The notes beneath the pieces are model-generated. The model was given only the letters and a program-made list of their open reading frames with translations. It ran no database searches and was not told the DNA's origin. Shown here piece by piece: positions 8,444 through 19,100 of a stretch of 64,000 bases of DNA; the stretch's first letter is position 1; every line of letters starts with the position of its first letter. Source of the stretch: Mycolicibacterium hodleri (GTDB taxonomy: Bacteria; Actinomycetota; Actinomycetes; Mycobacteriales; Mycobacteriaceae). The DNA lies in NCBI RefSeq assembly GCF_025822245.1, contig NZ_JACKTL010000041.1, positions 1 to 64,000 on the forward strand, in the 5' to 3' direction. The position numbers and the translations under genes were made by a program.

Positions 8444-10591
8444 CTAGCTGGTGAGCGACGCCGGCGGTTCGAACCGCTCGCCGTAGCGTTCCGCCAGCTC
8501 CTTGGCGCGGGCCACGAAGGCGGCCTTGCCGACGCCGTGGGGGCCCTCGTAGCCGACGATGAACTGCGCCGACCCACCGGTCCACGGCGGGAAGCCGATG
8601 CCCATGATGGACCCGATGTTGGCGTCCGCGGTGGTCATCAGGACGTTCTCGTCGATGCACTTCTGCGTCTCGAGCGCCTCGGCAAAGAGCATCCGGTCGA
8701 TCATGTCCTGCAGCGGAAGCTCCGTGGTGCCGGAGTTGAAGGTGTCCTTCAGGCCCGACCACAGACCGACGCGCTTGCCGTCGGCGTAGGAGTAGAAGCC
8801 GGCGCCCTTGAGCCGCGACGGACGACCGATCTCGATCATCTTCTCCACGACCGCCTCGGCCGGGTGCGCCTCGTACGTGCCGCCGGCTTCCTCGACGCCC
8901 TTGCGCGAGGCAACGGCGATCTTGTGCATCAGTTCGAGGTTGAGCTCGTCGGACAGCTGCAACGGCGGCGCCGGGTAGCCGGCTTGGGAACCCGCCTGCT
9001 CGATGCTCGCCGGAACCACGCCCTCGCCCAGCATCGCCAGCGCCTCGTTGACGAAGGTGCCGATGACGCGGCTGGTGAAGAAGCCGCGGCTGTCGTTGAC
9101 CACGATCGGGGTCTTCCCGATGGCCAGCGTGTAGTCGAACACCCGGGCCAGTGCCTCGTCAGAGGTCTTCTCGCCCTTGATGATCTCGACCAGCGGCATC
9201 TTGTCGACCGGGGAGAAGAAGTGGATGCCGATGAAGTCCTCTTGGCGCTTCACCCCAGCCGCGAGACCGGTGATGGGCAGGGTCGACGTGTTCGACCCCA
9301 GCAGCGCGTTGGGCTCGACGATGTCCTCGATCTCCTGGAACACCTTGTGCTTCAACTCAACCGACTCGAAGACGGCCTCGATGACGAAGTCGACGCCGGC
9401 GAAGTCTGCCGCGTCGGCGGTCGGGGTGATCCTGGCCAGCAGTGCGTCGCTGCGCTCCTGGGTGGTCTTGCCTCGCTCGAGCGCCTTGGCCTCGATCTTC
9501 TCCGAGTAGCCCTTGCCGCGTTGGGCCGCTTCGATTTCGACGTCCTTGAGCACGACCTCGAAGCCGGCCTTCGCCGAGACGTAGGCGATGCCCGCGCCCA
9601 TCATGCCGGCGCCGAGCACGCCGATCTTGCGGATCTCCTGCTTGGCGATGCCGTCGGGGCGCGATCCGCCGCCGTTGATGGACTGCAGATCCAGGAAGAA
9701 CGCCTGAATCATGTTCTTCGAGACCTGGCCGGTGACCAGGTGGGTGAAGTAGCGGCTCTCGATGCGGGTGGCGCTGTCGAAGTCGACCTGCGCACCTTCC
9801 ACGGCCGCGTCCAGGATGGCCCGCGGGGCGGGCATCGGGGCACCCTTCAGCTGCTTCTTGAGCAGCGCCGGGAACGACGGCAGGATGGCTGCCAGCGCGG
9901 GGTGCGACGGCGTACCGCCGGGCATCTTGTAGCCCTTGGCGTCCCACGGCTGGGTGTGCGATTCGGGATTGGCCTTGATCCACGCCTTGGCGGCAGGCAC
10001 CAATTCGTCGACGCTGGAGACCAATTCGTCGACCAGTCCGATTTCCTTGGCCTTGCCGGGCTTGAAGCGCGTGCCCTGGCTCAGGATCTCCATGAAGGCC
10101 TTCTGGATGCCGAACATGCGGACGGTGCGGGCGACGCCACCTCCGCCGGGCAGCAGGCCCAGGGTGACCTCGGGCAGGCCGATCGCCACACCCTTGACGT
10201 CGGCGGCGATGCGGTGGTGGGTGGCCAGTGCGATCTCAAGGCCACCGCCGAGGGCGGCGCCGTTGATGGCCGCGACCACCGGCTTGCCGAGGGTCTCCAG
10301 CGTGCGCAGGTCGGCCTTGATGAACTCGACCTCTTCGAACGCCTGGGCGGCGTCGTCCGGACCGATCTTCAACATGCCCTTGAGGTCACCACCAGCGAAG
10401 AAGGTCTTCTTCGCGCTGGCGATCACCACGCCGGTGATCGAATCCTTCTCCGCGACAAGCCGTTCCACGGCGTTGTGCATGGATTCCTTGTAGTGCTCGT
10501 TCATCACGTTGGCGGACCCGGTCGGGTCGTCCAGCGTCAGCGTGACGATGCCGTCGGCATCCTTGTCCCACTGAATGGTGTTCTCTGCCAT
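8444..10591 (-). CDS. fadB: Trifunctional fatty-acid oxidation enzyme, alpha subunit FadB
   Basis: A 715-residue fusion of enoyl-CoA hydratase (about 1-200) and 3-hydroxyacyl-CoA dehydrogenase (about 325-700). The crotonase part shows the oxyanion-hole region NGAALGGGLEIALA and the second acidic residue in GLPEVTLGLLPGGGG. The dehydrogenase part has the Rossmann motif GVLGAGMMGAGIA and the catalytic GIHFFSPVDKMPLVEI. It hydrates and oxidises acyl-CoA intermediates in beta-oxidation and pairs with the thiolase FadA encoded three bases upstream. It corresponds to Rv0860. Confidence 0.95.
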   Translation of the reverse strand: MAENTIQWDKDADGIVTLTLDDPTGSANVMNEHYKESMHNAVERLVAEKDSITGVVIASAKKTFFAGGDLKGMLKIGPDDAAQAFEEVEFIKADLRTLETLGKPVVAAINGAALGGGLEIALATHHRIAADVKGVAIGLPEVTLGLLPGGGGVARTVRMFGIQKAFMEILSQGTRFKPGKAKEIGLVDELVSSVDELVPAAKAWIKANPESHTQPWDAKGYKMPGGTPSHPALAAILPSFPALLKKQLKGAPMPAPRAILDAAVEGAQVDFDSATRIESRYFTHLVTGQVSKNMIQAFFLDLQSINGGGSRPDGIAKQEIRKIGVLGAGMMGAGIAYVSAKAGFEVVLKDVEIEAAQRGKGYSEKIEAKALERGKTTQERSDALLARITPTADAADFAGVDFVIEAVFESVELKHKVFQEIEDIVEPNALLGSNTSTLPITGLAAGVKRQEDFIGIHFFSPVDKMPLVEIIKGEKTSDEALARVFDYTLAIGKTPIVVNDSRGFFTSRVIGTFVNEALAMLGEGVVPASIEQAGSQAGYPAPPLQLSDELNLELMHKIAVASRKGVEEAGGTYEAHPAEAVVEKMIEIGRPSRLKGAGFYSYADGKRVGLWSGLKDTFNSGTTELPLQDMIDRMLFAEALETQKCIDENVLMTTADANIGSIMGIGFPPWTGGSAQFIVGYEGPHGVGKAAFVARAKELAERYGERFEPPASLTS

Positions 10592-10594
10592 TGC

Positions 10595-11806
<1,212 letters not shown>

Positions 11807-11913
11807 GTGGTGATTCTCCAGGTCCATGTTGAGGTGGGGGATCGCGTTCCGATGTAGAACAGACGCGTACCCGCGTGGAGGTTAGTCCTCGCGGCGCCAG
11901 CGTAGCAGCCTCG

Positions 11914-11931
11914 CCCAACCCGTTGGTTGGG
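11914..11931. repeat. Short inverted repeat upstream of fadA
   Basis: Arms CCCAAC and GTTGGG flank six bases in the space between fadA and the oxidoreductase gene. It could be a repressor site for the fad operon or part of a terminator for the upstream gene. Nothing decides between these. Confidence 0.3.
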
Positions 11932-11956
11932 TGGTTGCTGCGAGCCCCCTCCTCCG

Positions 11957-13063
11957 TCAGGCCGTTTCGAGTCGGGCGTCCTGCCCCAGCGTCGGATAGT
12001 CCACGTAGCCAACGGGTCCCGGCGAATAGAACGTCGTGACGTCGGGTTCGTTCAGCTCCGCACCAAGAACCAAGCGGTCGATCAGATCGGGGTTGGCGAG
12101 GAACGCGCGACCCACCGCGGCGGCGCTGATGACACCCCACTCCGCCAGCTCCTCGAGCTGGCAGAACCGGGTGTCGACCTCGCGGCCGGTGTTCAGCACC
12201 ATCGGCCCGGCCCACAGCCCGCGCAGCGCTCCGAAGGCGGGTACGTCGGGATCGATCAGGACGTGCAGATAGGCGATGTCCAGCGGCGCGAGCCGAGTGA
12301 CGAGCGCTTCGTAGGCGGCAACCTCGTCGACCTCGCGCATGTCGCCGGCACCGTTCCCCGGCGAGATGCGCAGCCCGACCCGGTCGGCACCGATCTCCGC
12401 GGCGACGGCCTCGACGATCTCGGCGGCCAGCCGGGCGCGGTTCTCGGGCGAACCGCCGTAACGGTCGGTGCGCCGGTTCGTGACGTCGGAGAGGAACTCG
12501 TGCAGGAGGTAGCCGTTGGCCCCGTGGATCTCGACGCCGTCCATCCCGGCGTCGACGGCCCGGCGGGCGGCCACCCTGAAGTCCTCGACGATGGGCGCGA
12601 TCTCGTCGGTCCGCAGGGTGCGCGGTACCGGAAGGGGCTGCTTGCCCGTCGGCGTGTGGGTGGTCACGTCCGCGGCGATGGCAGACGGCGCGACGGGGTG
12701 AACGCCGCTGATGTCCGGGTGCCCCATCCGCCCGACGTGCCACAGCTGGACGAACATGTGGCCGCCGGCTTCGTGGACCTCGTCCGCGATCTCCGCCCAC
12801 TTCGACTCGTGCCGCTCGGTGTAGAGGCCAGGCGTGTTCAGGTAGGCGCCGTTGGCGGCTGCCGACACCGCGGTGGCCTCGGAGATGATGAGCCCTGCCG
12901 CCGCCCGCTGGGAGTAGTACTGCGCGGCCAGGTCCGACGGGGTTCCGTCGGCCTGCGCGCGGGACCGGGTGAGCGGTGCCATGAAGAGCCGGTTGCGCAT
13001 GTCGGTGTAGCCGATCCGAACGGGTTGCAGAAGGGCGGCATCGGCCGGGAGCGCGTAGGTCAT
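11957..13063 (-). CDS. Old Yellow Enzyme-family alkene reductase
   Basis: A 368-residue FMN-dependent NAD(P)H:flavin oxidoreductase. Family motifs include RNRLFMAPLTRSRA at the N-terminus, FVQLWHVGRMGH, the active-site pair in EIHGANGYLLHEFLSD (His and Asn that hold the substrate carbonyl), RTDRYGGSPENRAR, and the phosphate-binding VGRAFLANPDL. It would reduce activated C=C bonds of enones or nitro compounds; the natural substrate is unknown. ATG 13063 diverges from the DapC-like gene at 13127. It follows fadA in the same direction but 150 bases separate them. Confidence 0.9.
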   Translation of the reverse strand: MTYALPADAALLQPVRIGYTDMRNRLFMAPLTRSRAQADGTPSDLAAQYYSQRAAAGLIISEATAVSAAANGAYLNTPGLYTERHESKWAEIADEVHEAGGHMFVQLWHVGRMGHPDISGVHPVAPSAIAADVTTHTPTGKQPLPVPRTLRTDEIAPIVEDFRVAARRAVDAGMDGVEIHGANGYLLHEFLSDVTNRRTDRYGGSPENRARLAAEIVEAVAAEIGADRVGLRISPGNGAGDMREVDEVAAYEALVTRLAPLDIAYLHVLIDPDVPAFGALRGLWAGPMVLNTGREVDTRFCQLEELAEWGVISAAAVGRAFLANPDLIDRLVLGAELNEPDVTTFYSPGPVGYVDYPTLGQDARLETA

Positions 13064-13113
13064 GCCGCCGTCAGCGTCGCGCGGGCAAAATTCATTCCCC
13101 ACCCGCGTGGACC

Positions 13114-13119
13114 TAGGCT
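13114..13119 (+). promoter_or_regulatory. -10 element for a leaderless dapC-like transcript
   Basis: TAGGCT fits TANNNT and ends seven bases before ATG 13127, which places the transcription start at the start codon. No ribosome binding site lies in between. Confidence 0.5.
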
Positions 13120-13126
13120 CGTTTCC

Positions 13127-14326
13127 ATGGCTATTCCCCATGTCGCCGGCCGCCCGGCTCCGGTCGCCAGACTCCAGCCCTACGCCGTGACGATCTTCGC
13201 CGAGATGTCCGCGCTCGCCGCGCGCATCGGCGCGGTCAACCTGGGCCAAGGGTTTCCCGACGAGGACGGCCCGGCGGCGATGCTGAAGACCGCCGAGAAC
13301 GCCATCGCCGAGGGCGTCAACCAGTACCCACCCGGGCCGGGCATTCCCGCCCTGCGGCAGGCAATCGCGGCGCAGCGGCAACGGCACTACGGCATCACCT
13401 ACGACCCCGACACCGAGGTGCTCGTCACCGTCGGGGCCACCGAGGCCATCGCGGCGTCGGTCATCGGGCTGGTGGAGCCGGGCTCCGAGGTGCTGCTGAT
13501 CGAGCCCTTCTACGACTCGTACTCTCCCGTGATCGCCATGGCCGGCTGCCACCGGGTCGCCGTCCCGCTGGTCACCGACGGCCGCGGCTTCGCGATCGAC
13601 GTGGACGCGCTGCGCGCCGCCGTCACGCCGCGCACCCGTGCGCTGATCGTGAACTCTCCGCACAACCCGACCGGCATGGTCGCCACCGACGCGGAACTCT
13701 CGGCGATCGCCCAGCTCGCAGTGGAGCACGACCTGCTGGTCATCACCGACGAGGTGTACGAGCAGTTGGTGTTCGACGGCCACCGGCATCTTCCGCTTGC
13801 CGGCTATCCCGGGATGGCCGAACGCACGATCACCATCTCGAGTGCGGCGAAGATGTTCAACGTCACCGGCTGGAAGATCGGCTGGGCCTGCGGGCCTGCG
13901 GACCTCATTGCCGGCGTCCGGGCGGCCAAGCAGTTCCTCACCTACGTCGGCGGCGCACCGTTCCAGCCCGCCGTGGCCCAGGCTCTGGACGACGAGGACG
14001 CCTGGAGCCTGTCTCTGCGAGAGTCCTTTCAGGCCAGACGGACTCGGCTCTCGGGTGCCCTGACCGACATCGGGTTCGACGTCCTGGACAGCTTCGGCAC
14101 CTACTTCCTCTGCGCCGACCCGCGCCCTCTGGGCTACACCGACAGCGCCACGTTCTGCGCCGAGCTGCCGGAGCGGGCAGGCGTCGCGGCCATCCCGATG
14201 TCGGCGTTCTGCGACCCCCACTCCAGCCACGTCGGTCAGTGGAACCACCTGGTGCGCTTCGCGTTCTGCAAACGCGACGACACCATGGAGGAAGCCATCA
14301 GGCGGCTTCAGGTCCTCAAGGCCTGA
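13127..14326 (+). CDS. dapC: PLP-dependent aminotransferase, probable N-succinyldiaminopimelate aminotransferase DapC
   Basis: A 399-residue class I/II aminotransferase, close in length to Rv0858c (DapC) and in the same place beside fadA. The PLP lysine is in SSAAKMFNVTGWKIGWA, the phosphate-binding Asn and Tyr regions are NSPHNPTG and ITDEVYEQLVF, and the C-terminal Arg region is LVRFAFCKRDD. The proposed reaction converts N-succinyl-2-amino-6-ketopimelate with glutamate in lysine/diaminopimelate synthesis. Related family members (kynurenine or methionine transaminases) look alike, so the substrate rests on synteny. Stops of this gene and the next abut. Confidence 0.82.
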   Translation: MAIPHVAGRPAPVARLQPYAVTIFAEMSALAARIGAVNLGQGFPDEDGPAAMLKTAENAIAEGVNQYPPGPGIPALRQAIAAQRQRHYGITYDPDTEVLVTVGATEAIAASVIGLVEPGSEVLLIEPFYDSYSPVIAMAGCHRVAVPLVTDGRGFAIDVDALRAAVTPRTRALIVNSPHNPTGMVATDAELSAIAQLAVEHDLLVITDEVYEQLVFDGHRHLPLAGYPGMAERTITISSAAKMFNVTGWKIGWACGPADLIAGVRAAKQFLTYVGGAPFQPAVAQALDDEDAWSLSLRESFQARRTRLSGALTDIGFDVLDSFGTYFLCADPRPLGYTDSATFCAELPERAGVAAIPMSAFCDPHSSHVGQWNHLVRFAFCKRDDTMEEAIRRLQVLKA

Positions 14327-16339
14327 TCAGACCTCGATGGGCGGGTGCAGCCGCTCCATCGTGTATTGCCGGTTGCGCCTGGCCGCCAGCGCGCTCGCGG
14401 TCAGCGACGCGGCGAGCACTCCGAGGAGCACGGCGATCGCGACCCACAGCCGGGATTCGACGCCGCCCACCGTCAGCTCCCGTAAACCGTTGACCGCGTA
14501 GGTCATCGGATCGAACGGGTGGATGATCTGGAACGGCTTGGCGGTGGTCTCCACCGGGTAGATGCCGCCCGAGGACACCAGTTGGAACATCAGGAACGCC
14601 AGTGTGACGACCCTGCCGACGGCCACGCCGAACACCGCGTTGAACGCCTGGATCATCGCCAGGAAGGTCGCGGCGACGAGGAACAGGAAGGCGATGGTGG
14701 CGGGCGCGTACTTGGCGTGCAGGCCCACCCCGAAGTGCACGACGGCATACATGATCGCGACCTGGCAGGCCACCACGGCCAGCGCCGGCCAATAGGACGC
14801 CAGCACCACGCGCACGGAGCCGAGCCCGGCGACGATCGGCCGAGCCTGCAACGGCGTCAACAACATCCAGACGATCAACGTGCCGATGAACAGCGCCAGG
14901 GGCAGGAAGAAGGGTGCGAATCCGGTGCCGAAGGTCGGCGCCTCGTTGGCGACGTGCTGCTGCACGCCCACCGGGCTCGCCACCGTGCGGGCGACGGCGT
15001 CGCGTTGCTGGGGGCTCCACGTGGGAACCTGTGCCGCACCCTTGTCGAGTCCGTCCGCAAGTTGCCGGGAACCGTCGCTCAACTTCTGGGTGCCGGCCGC
15101 CAATTGGTTTGCACCGCGGGCCAATTGGCCTCCGCCGTCGGCCAGCTTCACCAAACCCGAGTCGAGCTTCGCCGCGCCGCTGTCGAGTTGGGCGGCTCCG
15201 TCGCGAAGCCGGATCACGTCCGACTTCAGCTGGCCGTTCAGGGTCTGGGTGAGCAACTGCCGGGCTTGGCTGTGAGGATCACCGAACTCGTTCTGCAGCC
15301 GTTGGGCTCCGTCGCGGAGCCGGATCAGGCCGTCGTCCGTCGTCGGGTCGAGGCCCTGGGAGTTCAGCAGTTTCTGCGCTCCGCCCAGCACCTCGCCGAG
15401 GCCGCGCGCCGACGGGTCCGGGTTGGCCTGCAACCCGCCGACCACCTGGTCGACGATCCCGGCAGCCAACTGGTGGTCCACGTTCAGCGCGGCGATGCGA
15501 TCACTCGCCGTGGCGACGCCCCCGCTGATTTGGGCGGCCAGCGCCGCGACGTCGTCGGGGTTCAGCCCGAGGCGCTGCACCCTGTCCAAGGTGTCGATCA
15601 ACGGCGTGGTGGCCTGGCCGATGCCCGCAGACAGCTGGTGGGCGCCCGCCGCGAGAGCGGCCGAGCCGTTGCGTGCCGTCACCAGACCGCCCGCGAGAGT
15701 GTCTGCCCCACTTGCCAGTTGGTGCGCCCCGTCATTGGCGCTGGTCAGTCCGGCCGACAGCTGGTCGGCGCCGGCGGCTGCCTTCTTGATGCCCTCACCG
15801 GCGTCGGTCAGACCGATCAGCACCTTGCCGACCACCTGTTCGCCGATGGCCGCGCTCACCTGGTTGAGGATCTCCCGCGACGCGTTCTGCCCGATGACCG
15901 AGGCCAGGTAGTTGTTGGCGTCGTTGAAGTCGAACCGCAGCTCGGCCTGGCGCGGGTTGGGAGTGGCCGCCGACGCGATTGCCTCGCTGAAGTCGGCGGG
16001 CAGGGTGATCGAGAAGTAGGACGTCCCGTCCTTGACCGCCTTGGCCGCACTCTCCGCCGACATCACGTGCAGGTCGAGCTGGCCGGACTTGAGCAGGGCC
16101 TCGCTCACCTGGTCGCCCGCCCTCAGCTCCTGTCCCTGGACCACGGCACCGCGATCGGAGTTCACCAAGGCCACCGGAACGTGGTCCACGGCGTTGAACG
16201 GGTTCCAAAACGCCCACAGGTACATCGCACCGTAGAGCAGCGGCAGCAGGATGATGGTGACCAACGCCACCCGCGGCATCACGCCCCGCGAATAGCGCCT
16301 GAGGTCGGTACCCAACGACAGTCCGGCAAGCATCCTCAC
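14327..16339 (-). CDS. YhgE/Pip-family membrane protein
   Basis: This 670-residue protein has one membrane helix near the N-terminus (about 25-45), a large extracytoplasmic part and five or six helices near the C-terminus (about 440-660). The middle contains many degenerate repeats of the form ..LxxGAxxLxxG (about 200-430), a hallmark of YhgE/Pip proteins. The C-terminal region resembles ABC-2 transporter permeases. Family members are linked to export of peptides or toxins and to phage infection in Gram-positives. It overlaps the upstream ATPase-like gene by four bases, so the two probably form one complex. Confidence 0.85.
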   Translation of the reverse strand: MRMLAGLSLGTDLRRYSRGVMPRVALVTIILLPLLYGAMYLWAFWNPFNAVDHVPVALVNSDRGAVVQGQELRAGDQVSEALLKSGQLDLHVMSAESAAKAVKDGTSYFSITLPADFSEAIASAATPNPRQAELRFDFNDANNYLASVIGQNASREILNQVSAAIGEQVVGKVLIGLTDAGEGIKKAAAGADQLSAGLTSANDGAHQLASGADTLAGGLVTARNGSAALAAGAHQLSAGIGQATTPLIDTLDRVQRLGLNPDDVAALAAQISGGVATASDRIAALNVDHQLAAGIVDQVVGGLQANPDPSARGLGEVLGGAQKLLNSQGLDPTTDDGLIRLRDGAQRLQNEFGDPHSQARQLLTQTLNGQLKSDVIRLRDGAAQLDSGAAKLDSGLVKLADGGGQLARGANQLAAGTQKLSDGSRQLADGLDKGAAQVPTWSPQQRDAVARTVASPVGVQQHVANEAPTFGTGFAPFFLPLALFIGTLIVWMLLTPLQARPIVAGLGSVRVVLASYWPALAVVACQVAIMYAVVHFGVGLHAKYAPATIAFLFLVAATFLAMIQAFNAVFGVAVGRVVTLAFLMFQLVSSGGIYPVETTAKPFQIIHPFDPMTYAVNGLRELTVGGVESRLWVAIAVLLGVLAASLTASALAARRNRQYTMERLHPPIEV

Positions 16340-17082
16340 ACCCCGTCCTCGTGAACGTCCTTCTCGAGCGCCGGCAGCTGGAGGCCGACACCCAGCCCGG
16401 CGGGCACTGGATTCGCCGAGGCCGTGACGACGGTCTGGCGTTCGCCCAGCTCGACGAGACGACGCACCAACTCCACGCGGCTCGCGTCCTCGGCCACCTG
16501 GTCGAGGGCACCCACCACCAACAGCGGTGGCGCGGTCGTGTTGGCCAGTGCGACGCGCAGCAGCAGCGCGTCCAACTCGCTGAGTTCGTCGACGTAGGAA
16601 GGCAATTCAGGCAGCGGCAGCGTACCGAACACGGGCGCGCACACACGGGCCAGATCCGCGTCGTCGGCACGTCGCACCACCCGATACCACGGTGCGTCCC
16701 AGCGCAACTTCTCGGTGAGGAGGTCGCGCACGGTGACCGACTCGTAGACCGCGTCGAGTTCCTCGACCCCGGCCAGCACGCTGCCGCGGAAAATGGTGCG
16801 CACGTTGGTCTCCCCCATCACCTCCAGCGACCCGCCCATCGGCTTCATCCGGCCGGCAAGGGTCATCAGCAGGGCGGTTCGTCCCGCGCCAGGGGGCGCC
16901 AGCAGCACGGTGAGGCCACCCCGTGGGATCTCCAACGTCACCGGACCGTAGACCGGGCCCCATGGACCGGCCACCGAAATGGCCTTCGCCACGATCGCTG
17001 GCGGCTGTTCGTCGACGGTGTCCGGCTCAACCACCGTGTCATCCAAACACGCGAGGCTCAGATCGACGCAGCGAGCTCCCAA
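16336..17082 (-). CDS. Degenerate ABC-transporter ATPase-like protein
   Basis: A 248-residue protein with the overall order of an ABC ATPase, but every catalytic motif is altered. The P-loop reads APPGAGRTALL, lacking the first Gly and having Arg for Lys. The signature region is ELSELDALLLRVALAN rather than LSGGQ. The Walker B region is LLVVGALDQV with no acidic pair, and the H-loop His is missing. It may bind nucleotide weakly or act structurally with the YhgE/Pip protein, whose start it overlaps. The start at 17082 lies 25 bases inside the preceding gene and a later start is possible. Confidence 0.7.
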   Translation of the reverse strand: MGARCVDLSLACLDDTVVEPDTVDEQPPAIVAKAISVAGPWGPVYGPVTLEIPRGGLTVLLAPPGAGRTALLMTLAGRMKPMGGSLEVMGETNVRTIFRGSVLAGVEELDAVYESVTVRDLLTEKLRWDAPWYRVVRRADDADLARVCAPVFGTLPLPELPSYVDELSELDALLLRVALANTTAPPLLVVGALDQVAEDASRVELVRRLVELGERQTVVTASANPVPAGLGVGLQLPALEKDVHEDGV

Positions 17083-18005
17083 AGGCGTTCGGGATCAGCG
17101 GAGTCCGACCGCAGCGGGCTGAGCACCAGATCGGTGGCGCCCGCGTCGAGGTAGCGGTGCAGGTGTGTGCGCACCGCCGCCGGGGTCCCGACGGCCGCGA
17201 CGTCTGCCGCACGGGAGACTCCCTCCCGCTCGATCACCCTGGCATACGACGGGATCGACTCGTAGAACGCGAGTTCGGTAGCCGCCAGTTCGTAGGCGGC
17301 GCCGGCGTCGTCGGACACCACCACCGGAACGGCGGCGATGATCTTCGGCGCGGGACGGCCCGCCGCAGTCGCCGCCTCGGAGATGGTGGGCACGATGAAC
17401 TCAGACAGGGTTCGCGGGCCCGCCAGGTAGGGCAGCGTGCCGTCGGCCAACTCGCCGGTGACCCGAAGTGCCCTGGGGCCCATGGCCGCAACGTACAGCG
17501 GCACCGGCGCACCGCCGGGAGTTGCGACCGGCCACTCGGGTGCGGCGGTCAACTCCTCGCCGTGAAAGTCCACGGCGCCGGTGGTGAAGATCGACTGCAA
17601 CACCTGCAGGTGCTCGCGGAGCCGGCCCGCAGGGTTGGACCACGCCGTGCCGAACGCCTGCTGCTCGACTGCCTTGGCACCGAGCCCGAGACCGAGGCTG
17701 AAGTTGCCGTGCGACGCCGCCTGCGCGGTCTGCGCCAGCATCGCGACGATCAGCGGGTGACGCGGGTTGACGGGGACGACGAAGGTGCCGACCCCGAGTC
17801 CGGGCACCGCAGCGCCAACGTGGCCGGCGAGCGAGATCGCGTCGTAGTCGAAGCGCTGCGGAAGCCAGATGCGGCGCACGCCGATCTCGAAGGCACGTCG
17901 CGCCTGCTCGACGACGTCGTCGACGGCGTTGGTGGCGGTCGGTCGGGGGTTGAGCACGACTCCTGTGGGCATGCCCGGCACAACCTGCAGCGAGACCGCG
18001 CGCAT
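17058..18005 (-). CDS. LLM-class F420-dependent oxidoreductase
   Basis: A 315-residue luciferase-like family protein. Family features are the GVRRIWLPQRFDYDAI segment, GTFVVPVNPRHP, the glycine-rich SLGLGLGAKAVEQ and a PLYVAAMGPRALR strand. It is the second such enzyme in the window and only distantly like the first. The start is uncertain: ATG 18005 abuts an AAGGGA, while ATG 17972 (MPTGVVLNPRP) begins where conserved sequence starts. It lies 15 bases downstream of the CoA-transferase gene and is probably in the same operon. Substrate unknown. Confidence 0.83.
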   Translation of the reverse strand: MRAVSLQVVPGMPTGVVLNPRPTATNAVDDVVEQARRAFEIGVRRIWLPQRFDYDAISLAGHVGAAVPGLGVGTFVVPVNPRHPLIVAMLAQTAQAASHGNFSLGLGLGAKAVEQQAFGTAWSNPAGRLREHLQVLQSIFTTGAVDFHGEELTAAPEWPVATPGGAPVPLYVAAMGPRALRVTGELADGTLPYLAGPRTLSEFIVPTISEAATAAGRPAPKIIAAVPVVVSDDAGAAYELAATELAFYESIPSYARVIEREGVSRAADVAAVGTPAAVRTHLHRYLDAGATDLVLSPLRSDSADPERLWELAASI

Positions 18006-18020
18006 TCCCTTGCGCTCAGC

Positions 18021-19100
18021 TCACCACCCGAGGTCCTCGAGCGCAGTGGTGCCCTGCGGGAATCTGCCCACCGGGCCCGACGGGGTTCGGGAGAACCGCG
18101 GCGCCGGTGCGGCCTGCTCGACGCCGTGGGCCGTGACGATCGTCGACCGCGCCACCAGGTGCTCGTCGACCGCGGCTTCGGCCCAGGTCAGCACCGGCGT
18201 CGCACAGGCGTCGGAGCCGGCGAAGATCGCCGTCCACTCGTCGCGGGTCCGGGTGGCGAAACGCTCGGCGAAGATCGCGCGCATCCGCTCGTAGCCGGCG
18301 CGGTCGGATTGGCCCGGCACATCGTCGGCGGTGAGCCCGAGACCGACGAGGAGTTGGGCGAAGAACTGTGGCTCGATCGCACCGACCGCCACGTGCTTGC
18401 CGTCGGACGTCTCGTAGACCCGGTAGAACGGCGCGCCGCCGTCGAGCAGGAACGACTCTCGTTCGTCCTTCAGCGAGCCGGTCGCCTTCATCGTCCACAT
18501 CATCTGGGCGAGCACGCTGACGCCGTCGACCATGGCGGCGTCGACCACCTGCCCCACGCCGGAGCGCTCCCGCTCGTAGAGGGCGGCGACGATGCCGACG
18601 AGCACGAACATCGATCCGCCTCCGAAGTCCGCGACCAGGTTGAGCGGCGCCACGGGCGGCCGGTCACGGTAGCCGATCGCACTCAGCGCACCGGTCCGAG
18701 ACAGATAGTTGACGTCGTGTCCGGCGGTCGCGGCCAACGGTCCGTCCTGACCCCAGCCGGTGATGCGCGCGAAGATCAATCGCGGGTTGACCGCGGCACA
18801 GTCATCGGGACCGATCCCCAGGCGCTCACACGTCCCCGGCCGAAAGCAGTCCAGCAGCACGTCGGCCTTCGCGGCCAGGTCGAGCAGCCGGTCGGACTCG
18901 TTCTTCACGTCCAGGTCGACGATGCGCTTGCCGCGGTGCAGCAGGTCGGAACCCTCCGCCGGCATCGCCAACCCGCCGCGTGGCCGTCGCACCCGGACCA
19001 CGTCGGCGCCCATGTCGGCCAACATCATCCCCGCGTGCGGTCCCGGCCCGATGCCGCCGAGCTCGATGACCCGTACCCCGGCCAGCGGCCCGGCGCTCAC
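18021..19100 (-). CDS. Family III CoA-transferase / alpha-methylacyl-CoA racemase
   Basis: A 359-residue class III CoA-transferase-fold protein. It shows the N-terminal PLAGVRVIELGGIGPGPHAGMML, the DCFRPGTCERLGIG helix start and GHDVNYLSRTGAL, which holds the catalytic Asp of racemases. Alpha-methylacyl-CoA racemases epimerise 2-methyl-branched acyl-CoAs before beta-oxidation, and the M. tuberculosis gene far (Rv0855) in this neighbourhood is annotated so. GTG 19100 overlaps the upstream stop (GTGA). A CoA-transferase function cannot be excluded. Confidence 0.85.
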   Translation of the reverse strand: MSAGPLAGVRVIELGGIGPGPHAGMMLADMGADVVRVRRPRGGLAMPAEGSDLLHRGKRIVDLDVKNESDRLLDLAAKADVLLDCFRPGTCERLGIGPDDCAAVNPRLIFARITGWGQDGPLAATAGHDVNYLSRTGALSAIGYRDRPPVAPLNLVADFGGGSMFVLVGIVAALYERERSGVGQVVDAAMVDGVSVLAQMMWTMKATGSLKDERESFLLDGGAPFYRVYETSDGKHVAVGAIEPQFFAQLLVGLGLTADDVPGQSDRAGYERMRAIFAERFATRTRDEWTAIFAGSDACATPVLTWAEAAVDEHLVARSTIVTAHGVEQAAPAPRFSRTPSGPVGRFPQGTTALEDLGW

